Positions 1 to 6,979 of a stretch of 64,000 bases of DNA are shown in pieces; position 1 is the first letter of the stretch; the number at the start of each line of letters is the position of its first letter. This stretch comes from Nitrospira sp. Its GTDB lineage: Bacteria > Nitrospirota > Nitrospiria > Nitrospirales > Nitrospiraceae. Below the pieces are notes generated by a model. It was not told the DNA's origin. It was given only the letters and a program-made list of their open reading frames with translations, and did not search any database. The position numbers and the translations under genes are program-made. The stretch covers positions 1 through 64,000 of the forward strand of contig JAFEBL010000012.1 in the NCBI GenBank assembly GCA_018242665.1, in the 5' to 3' direction.

Positions 1-88
1 TGGTGATCGTACCGACCCGCCGGGTCGAAGTCAATCTTCTGGAAGGCCTAGCCGCCGAAGGGCCTCATGGGGCAAAAGGCTTGACGCC

Positions 89-643
89 TCACTCGGCGAG
101 ACCGGCGCAACTGGCTCCGATCCAACGGCCTTTGAAGTCGAGGTGGACTTTCCCAGCCTGCGGGCGGTCCGTGTCCATGCTCCCCACCAGCGACTCGGGG
201 GTTTGAGCTTCTACTCTCACCTGTGACGTGGAGGCGTGAGGGGGCGGGCAGGTGCGTTCCAGCACGAGTTTAGCGGCTGATTTGGAGACGACGCTGGTTT
301 TACATCCCGGTTCGTCATCATCACTGTCTTTTATGATGCGATCTTGATCCAGATCTTCTTTGGTGACGCAGCTCTTCACGGAATGGATTCTTGGTTTCCC
401 GGCGCGCGCTTGCATCGACTGTTCGACCCTGGCCCGCTGTTCCGGCGGCATTTTCGCGAGGGCATCCGGCGGGATCAGTGAGCCGCTGGATTGTGTGGTG
501 AAGGTCATCTCCCAGGCGCCGGGCTTCGCATTGAATGACTCGGCCTGTGCTGCGGAAGTCGGCCAGAGGAAGAGCGGGTTCGACAGGAGTCCGAGGCCCA
601 GCAGGTACACAAAGCGGCCAAGTGGCGGTGTCATGCGTGTCAT
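89..643 (-). CDS. Exported DUF3617-family protein
   Basis: A 184-residue protein starting at the ATG at 643, which has a GAGGAGG ribosome-binding site about 10 nt upstream; a longer reading from 691 would put residues before the signal peptide. Residues 1-35 form a signal peptide (hydrophobic core YLLGLGLLSN, likely cleavage after SAAQA). The mature part begins with a PGAWEM stretch, has one Cys in the middle (SVKSCVT), another in EPGCKT and a later TCPPP, which is the layout of DUF3617 periplasmic proteins (PG-W-E start, conserved cysteines). The molecular function of this family is unknown. The gene stands alone and is divergent from the haem protein downstream. Family call fairly sure; function not assignable. 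Confidence 0.7.
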   Translation of the reverse strand: MTRMTPPLGRFVYLLGLGLLSNPLFLWPTSAAQAESFNAKPGAWEMTFTTQSSGSLIPPDALAKMPPEQRARVEQSMQARAGKPRIHSVKSCVTKEDLDQDRIIKDSDDDEPGCKTSVVSKSAAKLVLERTCPPPHASTSQVRVEAQTPESLVGSMDTDRPQAGKVHLDFKGRWIGASCAGLAE

Positions 644-822
644 CGGGTGGTGTCCTCCTCTCCAGAGTGACTGAGATGGTGCCGTGCGCAATCATACGCA
701 GGTTGTCGGGAGAAATCACGCGAGGCGGGGCGGCGTGCTGGTATTGTCGCGCGTGCGGGCGTAAGCTTTTCGTAAGATCTAAGATCAATGATGGACTGCG
801 CTCTCAGAAATGGAGGCACATC

Positions 823-1425
823 ATGAAGGGGAACGGTTTTTGGATCGGGCTGGTCATGGGAGCGAGTGCGATGGGGTTGTTTGGACAGTGGGGGCCTGGT
901 GCTGCCGGCAGGGACGACAATCCATCCACCTGCATCCCCGCGGGGGCGGTGGCCGAGTATCTGCATAGCGTCATTCAGGCCGATCGCACGTTTTACACGA
1001 CGGATGTCGTGGAACGGATGCAGATGCGGGGGATTGCTTTTGCCGCGGAAAACTGGCGAGAGACGTCACGGCTTCCGCTTCCTGCACAGTACCTGCTGGA
1101 AACGGGACGGCTCGTGGCCGCCGGGCGTAGCGGGCTGCAATATCGGTTGATCAGCCACTGGGCCATCAACAACAAGAACCAGCCCAGCACCGATTTCGAA
1201 CGGGCTGGGCTCATGGAAATTCTCGTGAATCCCGATCGGCCTTACACGGCCGTGACGACGGACCGCGGCACTCGCGTCTTCCAGGCGATTTACGCGGACA
1301 AAGCGGCCTCGCAGTCCTGTGTCGGCTGCCACAATGCGCATCCCAATAGCCCGAAGAAGGATTTCAAGCCGCAAGACGTGATGGGTGGGATTCTGCTGAC
1401 GATTCCGTTGAACCAAGAGCGGTGA
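823..1425 (+). CDS. Tll0287-like (DUF3365) periplasmic c-type haem protein
   Basis: A 200-residue protein. The start at 823 is chosen because GGAGG lies 6 nt upstream and a signal peptide follows at once (hydrophobic residues about 5-22); the same frame is open further upstream but non-coding in character. Mature protein: an alpha-helical part, then a single CVGCH haem-attachment motif about 30 residues from the C-terminus, followed by VMGGILLTIPL. This matches Tll0287-like domains, which bind one haem c and occur as sensor or redox modules. Nothing adjacent suggests an electron-transfer operon, so it is probably a stand-alone periplasmic haem sensor or redox protein (inference). A second, more distant member of the family lies at 45186-45962. 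Confidence 0.78.
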   Translation: MKGNGFWIGLVMGASAMGLFGQWGPGAAGRDDNPSTCIPAGAVAEYLHSVIQADRTFYTTDVVERMQMRGIAFAAENWRETSRLPLPAQYLLETGRLVAAGRSGLQYRLISHWAINNKNQPSTDFERAGLMEILVNPDRPYTAVTTDRGTRVFQAIYADKAASQSCVGCHNAHPNSPKKDFKPQDVMGGILLTIPLNQER

Positions 1426-1589
1426 GGATCGCGCCACGAATAGAAGCCTCATTCGTCGGCTGCCCGTCCCCAGCCTGTGTTCCCAGCCAACGCCCAACAG
1501 GTCCGTCTAAAGACTCCGCTCCGGTTGCTCGCTCACCGAAAGTGACACGAGTTTGTACAGCATACGTCGGGCGCATCCTCAATTTTGAT

Positions 1590-2071
1590 GGGATCGCCAT
1601 ACTTCGTGGAGGCAATGACACGCTTCGAGAGGTGAGTGAGCGGTTCGGGGATCGGGAAGTAGCTTACCATGCGCGCGTCGCGCTCGCTGCACCGCTGGCT
1701 TGGGACTACAAAGTGGTCGATATGGACGATCGCATGGGCGAGATGGCGTCTGCCAAGAAGCTGGAGGGCGCCTCCGCTGAGCCGCGCCTCGCATTGAGGC
1801 GGCGTATACGAGCGCCTTGCTCGAGAAGAAAGAGCAAGCCATCGCCACCCTGGGGCGGACCGACTATGAATATTATCTCGGCCGGGTCAGAGCCGCGCTC
1901 GTGGAGCATGGAGCGGTGCTGAAAAAAGAGCCGCGCGATGCCAAGCGCGAGAAGAATGGTGATAGCGAGCACACGATGAGGGTCATCAAGGAGGCACTGT
2001 CCGGCCTGAAGGATTGGGAACCGGTCCGAAGCCATAAGGCTCGGCCCGCTGACTCAGCGGCTTGCTGCTAG
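1590..2071 (+). pseudogene. Frameshifted remnant of an unrecognised gene
   Basis: Two overlapping frames together read like one protein. The first (up to about 1785) includes FGDREVAYHARVALAAPLAW and DYKVVDMDDRMGEM; the second takes over near 1785 with IEAAYTSALLEKKEQAIATL and then GRTDYEYYLGRVRAALVEHG, ending at the stop at 2069-2071. The second frame has a stop at 1778-1780 just before the switch, so one continuous product is not possible without a frameshift. No start codon with a good ribosome-binding site is visible. I do not recognise the family. It may be a decayed gene or contain a sequencing error. Confidence 0.4.
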
Positions 2072-2115
2072 CTCCCGCTGTTCGTGGGGCCTCCACAGTA
2101 CTGTACCAGTCACTC

Positions 2116-2436
2116 CTAACTGGCTTTGGCCGTCACGCGCAATCTGACGCGAGCTTTCTTCTGGAGCATACTTAGGATACTGAAGAAGTTGTCTGTGCTT
2201 GGATTTCCGCTAGGGCCCAACATCCGATGCAGGCTCTTGCTGGGCTTCTTGAGCGTCAGAGCGAGTTCCTCAAATCCAATGGTGGCATTAACCAGATCAC
2301 GGAGGATGGCCTTGCCCACAGTCGTATCGCCGGCGAAATACGCATTCAGAGCCTCCGTAAATAGCGCCTCACGAAAACGCGGATCACGCTCTGCGCGCGC
2401 CGTGATCGTGTCTCTAAACTCTCGTGTGAGTGCCAT
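2116..2436 (-). CDS. HigA-type antitoxin (addiction-module antidote)
   Basis: A 106-residue protein, second gene of a toxin-first pair (17 nt after the toxin stop). The segment TVGKAILRDLVNATIGFEEL followed by LALTLKKPSKSLHRMLGPSG is the helix-turn-helix of 'probable addiction module antidote' proteins: start of helix 1, the F-EL-A turn region, and the K-S-L-RML-G-GNP recognition helix. The preceding ARAERDP-FREAL-TEALNAY region also fits the family. It should bind and neutralise the RelE-like toxin and repress the operon at a palindrome upstream. The pair sits in an accessory patch with IS elements, consistent with mobility. Confidence 0.82.
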   Translation of the reverse strand: MALTREFRDTITARAERDPRFREALFTEALNAYFAGDTTVGKAILRDLVNATIGFEELALTLKKPSKSLHRMLGPSGNPSTDNFFSILSMLQKKARVRLRVTAKAS

Positions 2437-2453
2437 AGTCTTCCCGCTCCCTG

Positions 2454-2789
2454 TTACCTCTTAGTGTCTCTGCGACGACGGTAATCTGCCCATCGGTCTC
2501 TAGCCGTCTCGATAGCCTGTTGCTGGCGCTGCTTCGTGCTGCCACCTAGCAAGATCACAAGCCGGTCACCATCCTTCCCGAAATAAACGCGATAGCCAGG
2601 CCCGGTATCGATCTTTCGTTCAAAAACTCCAGATCCAACTCCCTTCACGTTTGACCAGTTCCCAGCAGCTAGCTGATGGAGTGCTGCGGCCACTTTTGCT
2701 GATGCGACAGCAGGAAGGCCTTCGAACCATGCGGCAAAGGGAGACCGCGCCTTGAGGTCAAGATATTCGAGTATGCGTACTTCGGACAT
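2454..2789 (-). CDS. RelE/HigB-type toxin (phage Gp49-like)
   Basis: A 111-residue basic protein with the layout of Gp49-like addiction-module killer proteins: FAAWFEGLP near the N-terminus, then GSGVFERKID, GPGYRVYFG, a beta-strand LVILLGGSTKQRQQQAIETA and a basic C-terminal helix (DRWADYRRRRDTKR). Family members are usually ribosome-dependent mRNA interferases; that activity is inferred here. Order is toxin first and antitoxin second, as in HigBA. An 18-bp palindrome lies 7 nt upstream of the start. Confidence 0.85.
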   Translation of the reverse strand: MSEVRILEYLDLKARSPFAAWFEGLPAVASAKVAAALHQLAAGNWSNVKGVGSGVFERKIDTGPGYRVYFGKDGDRLVILLGGSTKQRQQQAIETARDRWADYRRRRDTKR

Positions 2790-2796
2790 GGATTAT

Positions 2797-2814
2797 AGTA
2801 ACGGTTATGTTACT
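2797..2814. promoter_or_regulatory. Putative antitoxin operator palindrome
   Basis: A perfect 6-bp inverted repeat AGTAAC, 6-nt loop GGTTAT, GTTACT, ending 7 nt upstream of the toxin start at 2789. On the minus strand a TATAAT-like sequence (2792-2797) abuts it. The position fits the operator through which a HigA-type antitoxin represses its own promoter. Role inferred from position and symmetry only. Confidence 0.45.
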
Positions 2815-3054
2815 TTCGTTTCGGTGAAGAGTGCAATCAAATTCTCATCAGGGTAGGAGGTGGTTTGATCAGGTTGTCGTGTGGTATGGGCAAAAGGGTA
2901 GGCGCAACCGCGCACACCTCACTCGCTGCGGTGTAACCTGGTTTTGGGAGAAGTGGCTTTCGCTGGTGGTGCAATTGCACAGTAGCTGCTGGTTCATTTT
3001 GTCGGGTTACATGGAGTAGTGAGTAGGTATTTGAGTAGTCCCTCCCCATCTTTT

Positions 3055-4011
3055 TTACAGATGTCTGAGGGGAATACCGGAAACAATTACCATTCTTTCG
3101 GGATCCGACACGCCCGCGTCTTGCAATAGCTTGAGGAATGCACCGTGTACGATTTCTGGAAATGCGCAAGGTCCGATAATAATTCTGTCGAGAAGTTTGG
3201 GTATTGCCAGGTTCAGAGCATTGTTTGAATAGGTCTTCAAGCCAAACTTCCGCACGATTTGAGGTATACCACGGACGACCTCTACAGATTGCGTCACCTG
3301 TGAGGTTGGTGGCAGTAAAGTGGTCGCGATGACTCTCCACTCTCGTTCCTCATGGAAGCCTGGATGTTTTGTGCACAGCACGGTGAAAAAGAATGCCTTG
3401 AGGATCGCATTCCTCACTTTTTCCCGGCCTAGCGACTTTATGAAGGCGGCTTCGTTTTCTGCATCTTTGACAATTTTCTCAAACTCGGCCTGGAATTCAT
3501 CAATAGTTAGATACGCTACCGGGCTAGAGTATACGTTGAGCTCGTGAGAATGGCTGTGCATCGATCCACTATTCAGGACGAGCGCGACGCCAGCTGTCTC
3601 TCCATATGCCCTCCACATTGAGAGTCTTCCATTCTGATCTTCTTCAATTGGATGCTCTGACAAACATGTGATGTACGATTCTTCACGAACGCTCTCTTCC
3701 CACTTGCTAAAATCCTGATCCACCTCCGCCGCCAAACCTGGGAAACAGTTATCGATTAACTTGTTAAATCGAGCTCTCGCAGGACACTTACTAGTGGAGT
3801 GGAAGCATCCAAGTCCATGTTCCACTTCCAAATAGTCATTCATGACCGCGGTGCTTCTCATCCAGATTTCCCTGTTTCTGAGGATACTTGTCGCGGTTTC
3901 TGCAGTTGTGTAGTAAGCGAAACGGAGTTTCTTAGTGCGGACTTCATCGATCTTCTGGCTTACGTATGGGAGAAGGATACGATTGAGCCGATTTTCGTCA
4001 TCGCTGCGACG
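3055..4011 (-). pseudogene. DUF2971-family gene lacking its 5' end
   Basis: From the first ATG (3861) the frame encodes 268 residues with DUF2971 features: MRSTAVMNDYLEVEHGL, CLSEHPIEEDQNGRLSMWRA with YGETAGVALVL, and later HPGFHEEREWRVI. The frame stays open 50 codons upstream of that ATG, to an in-frame stop at 4012-4014, and that stretch (LRFAYYTTAETATSILRNRE) resembles the usual DUF2971 start ('YY-T---A--IL-NREIW'). No ATG, GTG or TTG occurs in it. The likely start therefore lay beyond 4014, where IS sequence begins at about 4024, so I read it as truncated by an insertion. AT-richer than its neighbours. DUF2971 function is unclear; members are common in defence and accessory regions. Confidence 0.62.
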
Positions 4012-4023
4012 TCACCCCCATAT

Positions 4024-4208
4024 TGAGTAGCGCCGCGATTTAGAGTCCAATCCCTTCAGGAAAGGAGATTGGATATGAAACAGCGGTTTTCAGAGGCACA
4101 GATTATCGGGTTTTTGCGAGAGGCGGAGGCGGGGCTGGCCGTGAAGGATCTGTGTCGGCGGCATGGATTCTCAGAGGCGAGTTACTACCTCTGGCGGAAC
4201 AAGTATCC
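4024..4208 (+). mobile_element. Left-end relic of an IS3-family element
   Basis: About 185 nt: a probable terminal sequence starting TGAGTAGCGCCGCGATTTAG, an AAAGGAG ribosome-binding site, and the first 44 codons of an OrfA-type transposase subunit (see 4075-4233). No matching OrfB or right end exists anywhere in the window. The relic ends where the IS110-type element begins. The left limit is placed at the TGA that follows the end of the DUF2971 reading frame, and is approximate. Confidence 0.6.
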
Positions 4209-4233
4209 TAATGGAATGGACCCATCCCTCTGA
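4075..4233 (+). pseudogene. Truncated IS3-family OrfA
   Basis: ATG at 4075 with AGGAGA 8 nt upstream. The first 44 residues (MKQRFSEAQIIGFLREAEAG, then a CRRHGFSEASYYLWRNKY helix-turn-helix) match the N-terminal DNA-binding part of IS3 OrfA proteins, normally about 90 residues. The frame then crosses into IS110 end sequence and stops after 52 residues, so the leucine-zipper half is missing. It is non-functional as a transposase subunit, although a short HTH peptide could still be made. Confidence 0.75.
4216..4230 (+). repeat. IS110-type element, left subterminal inverted repeat
   Basis: ATGGACCCATCCCTC. It pairs perfectly with 5538-5552 and is seen directly in the sequence. Confidence 0.85.
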
Positions 4234-4285
4234 CTTTGGCATGGTGGCGATCATGTGAATCCACCACTTCAAGGAGGAGGCAATC

Positions 4286-5299
4286 ATGAGCATTGCAACG
4301 TTGGGGATTGACCTAGCGAAGAATGTCTTTCACGTGCATGGACGGGATGCCGCTGGGCACCCCGTGTTCCAGAAGCGGTTCTCGCGGGCCGCGTTGGTCA
4401 CGTTCATGGCCAATCTCCCCAGCTGCCGCGTCGGGCTGGAGGTCTGTAGTGGGGCGAATCATTGGAGTCGCACGTTGCAGGCATTGGGGCATGATGTCCG
4501 CCTGATCAGCCCCCAGTTCGTCAAACCCTACGTGAAGAGTAACAAGAATGACTTCAATGATGCCGAGGCCATTTGTGAAGCCGTCCTCCGCCCGACCATG
4601 CGCTTCGTGCCTTCGAAAACCGTGGCCCAGCAAGACCTGCAAAATGTGCATCGGGTGCGACGACGCCTGATCGGGGTGCGCACTGCACTGGTCAATCAGA
4701 TTCGCGGACTCCTTGCGGAATATGGCATCGTCGTTGCCCAGCAGGTTGGCCGGTTACGGCGGGCCCTTCCCGGACTCCTCGATGATCCGAACACCCTCAC
4801 ACCCCTCGCTCGGTTGACGTTTACGTCACTGCACGAAGAACTGCGGGGGCTGGATGCCCGGATCACCGCGGTCGACCAAGAGCTCAAACGTCAATGTGTC
4901 TGCGATGAGCGCTGCCGACGCCTGATAGCGATTGAAGGCATCGGGCCACTCACGGCGACGGCGATCGTCGCCGCGGTGGCCGATCCCCATGCCTTCAAGA
5001 ATGGGCGCCATCTCGCGGCCTGGCTCGGCCTCGTGCCTCGGCAGCACTCCAGTGGCGGCAAGCCACGATTGTTGGGCATCAGCAAACGTGGGGATCGCTA
5101 TGTGCGCACGCTCCTCATTCACGGGGCTCGGGCTGTCGTGGCACGGGCGGCGACAAAGTCGGATGCCCGCAGCCGGTGGATTGCCGATAAGCGCCAGCAG
5201 CGAGGCACCAACCGGGCGTGCGTAGCGGTGGCCAATAAGAACGCACGCATCATCTGGGCGCTCTTGGCTCAAGGCACCAGCTATCGACGAGCGGCCTAA
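4286..5299 (+). CDS. IS110/IS1111-type DEDD transposase
   Basis: 337 residues, the usual length. The N-terminal RuvC-like domain shows the DEDD pattern: GIDLAKNVFHVHG (first Asp), GLEVCSGANHW (Glu), and KSNKNDFNDAEAICEA (paired Asp). A central coiled region follows, then the C-terminal Transposase_20 domain with GIGPLTATAIVAA, AWLGLVPRQHSSGG (conserved Ser) and GISKRGDRYVRTLLIHGARA. GGAGG lies about 8 nt upstream of the ATG. These enzymes carry out RNA-guided recombination through a Holliday-junction-like intermediate. No frameshift or internal stop; apparently intact. Confidence 0.93.
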   Translation: MSIATLGIDLAKNVFHVHGRDAAGHPVFQKRFSRAALVTFMANLPSCRVGLEVCSGANHWSRTLQALGHDVRLISPQFVKPYVKSNKNDFNDAEAICEAVLRPTMRFVPSKTVAQQDLQNVHRVRRRLIGVRTALVNQIRGLLAEYGIVVAQQVGRLRRALPGLLDDPNTLTPLARLTFTSLHEELRGLDARITAVDQELKRQCVCDERCRRLIAIEGIGPLTATAIVAAVADPHAFKNGRHLAAWLGLVPRQHSSGGKPRLLGISKRGDRYVRTLLIHGARAVVARAATKSDARSRWIADKRQQRGTNRACVAVANKNARIIWALLAQGTSYRRAA

Positions 5300-5537
5300 C
5301 GAAGCAAGGTGCGATGCGACTTGTCACTGCACAAGGTAAGACCGGTTGATGGCGAAATGGGTCGGACCAGCTCTTTCAAACCCTGTAAGGGGAGCAGGCC
5401 ATTGAAGGCCGATATCCTGATAAGGCGAAAGAGCGCACATTTCATCACGGCCTGAATTGACCGATCAGTTCACCCGAAGGCCGAATATATGCCCGCAGTC
5501 CGTCCTTCATCGTCATCAGGTGGGAAACCCTTGGCAG
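5300..5537 (+). ncRNA. Putative guide (bridge/seek) RNA region of the IS110-type element
   Basis: About 240 nt of non-coding sequence between the transposase stop and the right inverted repeat. In IS1111-group elements this arm encodes the structured RNA that specifies donor and target sites. The sequence has several short self-complementary stretches, e.g. GGCCATTGAAGGCC near 5398-5411. I have not folded it and cannot place the RNA's ends or its guide loops; the assignment rests on family knowledge and the asymmetric arm lengths. Confidence 0.4.
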
Positions 5538-5552
5538 GAGGGATGGGTCCAT
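5538..5552 (-). repeat. IS110-type element, right subterminal inverted repeat
   Basis: GAGGGATGGGTCCAT, the exact reverse complement of 4216-4230. Only three bases separate it from the left end of the IS3-type element at 5556. Confidence 0.85.
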
Positions 5553-5617
5553 ATATGCTCCCCTTGAAATTGAGACCACCTTCAAGACATGGTCCTGAGC
5601 GGACCAAGGAGGTGGCG

Positions 5618-5944
5618 ATGGCATCCGAATCATCAGAACCCATTGAACGCTGGACGGCCAAGCGACGCGTGGCATTGGTGGTCAGTATCCTGAAAGGCGA
5701 GACCTCCATGGCCGAGGCGGCCCGCCAGCATGCACTGACCGTGGCCGAGGTGGAGGACTGGCGGGAGAAATTTCTGCTCGGCGCGGAGAACGCGCTGCGG
5801 AGTCGGCCACGAGACGAAGAGGCCGTGAAGGACGAGCAGATCAAGAAGTTGAAGCAGAAGATTGGCGATCTGGTGTTGGACAACGACATCTTACGGGAGG
5901 CCTTGAAACCCTACCCTTTGGACCGGAAGACATCCGACGTGTGA
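5618..5944 (+). CDS. IS3-family transposase OrfA
   Basis: 108 residues. The ATG at 5618 has AGGAGG 6 nt upstream. The N-terminal half carries the helix-turn-helix (RWTAKRRVALVVSILKGETS, EAARQHALTVAEVEDWRE). Residues about 55-95 form the heptad region with KDEQIKKLKQKIGDLVLDND, the leucine zipper for OrfA multimers. It acts with OrfB as the DNA-end-binding subunit. Its stop overlaps the GTG of OrfB by 4 nt (GTGA), consistent with translational coupling or a -1 frameshift that yields OrfAB. Confidence 0.9.
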   Translation: MASESSEPIERWTAKRRVALVVSILKGETSMAEAARQHALTVAEVEDWREKFLLGAENALRSRPRDEEAVKDEQIKKLKQKIGDLVLDNDILREALKPYPLDRKTSDV

Positions 5945-6771
5945 GAGCAGGCGTGTCGGGTGTCTCGGAACGGCGGAGTTGCCAGGTGCTCGGCGTGAGC
6001 CGAGCGGGCCTGCATCGAACGGTCGCGGCGAAGGGCCGCTGTCGAGGAACCGATCCGCCGTGGACTGGGCGGCTGCATCAGTGGATTCAGCAGCATCCCA
6101 CGTTTGGGTATCGGCGGCTCTGGGTTCTCTTGCGATTTCAGGACGGGATCGTGGTGAATCGCAAAGCAGTCTATCGCGTGCTGAAGCAGAAGGGGTGGTT
6201 CATGCATCAACGCGTCTCTACGCCCCGTCCCCGCGTGCGGGGCTGGGTCAGTCGGGCCGGTCGGAGTAATGAGCGGTGGGCGATGGACGTGACGCATATT
6301 CCCTGTGGGCAAGACGGGTGGGCGCATCTGGCCGCGGTGATCGACTGTCATGATCGTGAGGTCATTGGGTATGAGTTCGCGCTTCGGAGCCGGGCGAAGG
6401 AGGCCGAACGGGCGGTTGAAGCGGCCTGTCTCGCACGGTTCGGGACACTCCGTCCTATGGGAGCGCCGGTCTTACGCAGTGACAATGGCCTGATCTTTCA
6501 GAGTCGGCGGTTTCGGCAGGCCTGTCGGGACTATCGGTTGCAGCAGGAGTTCATCACGCCCTACACGCCGGAACAGAATGGCATCATCGAACGGTTCTTT
6601 CGGAGTCTCAAAGAAGAGTGTGTCTGGCAGCACGTGTTTCAGACGTTCGACGAGGCACGGCGCATCATTCGCGACTGGCTGCAGTGGTACAACCAGGAGC
6701 GCCCCCATCAGGCGCTCGGCTATCGCAGCCCGGTCCAATACCGGGCAAAACAATCAACTCAGGTGGCTTGA
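5941..6771 (+). CDS. IS3-family transposase OrfB (integrase core)
   Basis: 276 residues from the GTG at 5941. An HTH_21-like segment is followed by HPTFGYRRLWVLLR, then the rve integrase core with the DDE triad: first Asp in RWAMDVTHIP, second in VLRSDNGLIF, Glu in NGIIERFFRSLKEE. The C-terminus WYNQERPHQALGYRSP is typical of IS3. Intact, no internal stop. It is in the -1 frame relative to OrfA. Confidence 0.93.
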   Translation: MRAGVSGVSERRSCQVLGVSRAGLHRTVAAKGRCRGTDPPWTGRLHQWIQQHPTFGYRRLWVLLRFQDGIVVNRKAVYRVLKQKGWFMHQRVSTPRPRVRGWVSRAGRSNERWAMDVTHIPCGQDGWAHLAAVIDCHDREVIGYEFALRSRAKEAERAVEAACLARFGTLRPMGAPVLRSDNGLIFQSRRFRQACRDYRLQQEFITPYTPEQNGIIERFFRSLKEECVWQHVFQTFDEARRIIRDWLQWYNQERPHQALGYRSPVQYRAKQSTQVA

Positions 6772-6917
6772 TTTCAGGGGAGCACTACACGTTCAACGAG
6801 GGCCTTCCGAGGCCGCGTTACGCGAGCGCAGGGAATCGCCAGGCCAGACATCGACTCTTCCGTCCCCTTCGACCCATCCCAACACTCCTCCTAGGCCCTC
6901 TGCTCCGACTCATTTCA

Positions 6918-6947
6918 TTGCGTAGCCGCGAGAGGGTGTCGTAGAAT
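6918..6947 (+). promoter_or_regulatory. Possible sigma70-type promoter for nadA
   Basis: TTGCGT (6918-6923), 18-nt spacer, TAGAAT (6942-6947). Transcription would begin near 6954. A 6-bp hairpin (CTCTGT 6956-6961 with ACAGAG 6973-6978) would then form just before the ATG at 6980. No Shine-Dalgarno sequence is visible there. Confidence 0.35.
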
Positions 6948-6979
6948 TATAAAGACTCTGTCTCTTCGTGACACAGAGT

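Larger units (their letters stand above)
4209..5555 (+). mobile_element. Intact IS110-family (IS1111-type) insertion sequence
   Basis: One DEDD transposase gene (4286-5299) flanked by a perfect 15-bp inverted repeat: 4216-4230 (ATGGACCCATCCCTC) and its reverse complement at 5538-5552. Subterminal repeats of this kind mark the IS1111 group; true IS110-group elements lack them. The outer limits are set a few bases beyond the repeats, as is usual in the group, and are approximate. The element separates an IS3 relic on the left from the exact left end of another IS3 element at 5556. The left arm is about 77 nt and the right arm about 256 nt, the arrangement expected when the guide RNA is encoded downstream of the transposase. 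Confidence 0.8.
5556..6784 (+). mobile_element. Intact IS3-family insertion sequence
   Basis: Bounded by imperfect terminal inverted repeats: TGCTCCCCTTGAAATTGAGA(CCACC) at 5556-5580, and at 6762-6784 a sequence whose reverse complement is TGCTCCCCTGAAATCAAGCC(ACC). It contains OrfA (5618-5944) and OrfB (5941-6771) in the usual -1 relation. The length of 1,229 bp is normal for IS3. No clear target-site duplication is seen (ATA on the left, CTA on the right). The left side directly abuts the IS110-type element. Confidence 0.85.

Noticed and set aside
2116-6784. Prophage or integrative element
   Set aside because: Only IS transposases, a TA pair and a truncated DUF2971 gene are present. No integrase, att repeats, or phage structural genes.
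5553-6787. Target-site duplication around the second IS3 element
   Set aside because: Flanks are ATA on the left and CTA on the right, not a convincing 3-5 bp direct repeat. The left flank is also another element.
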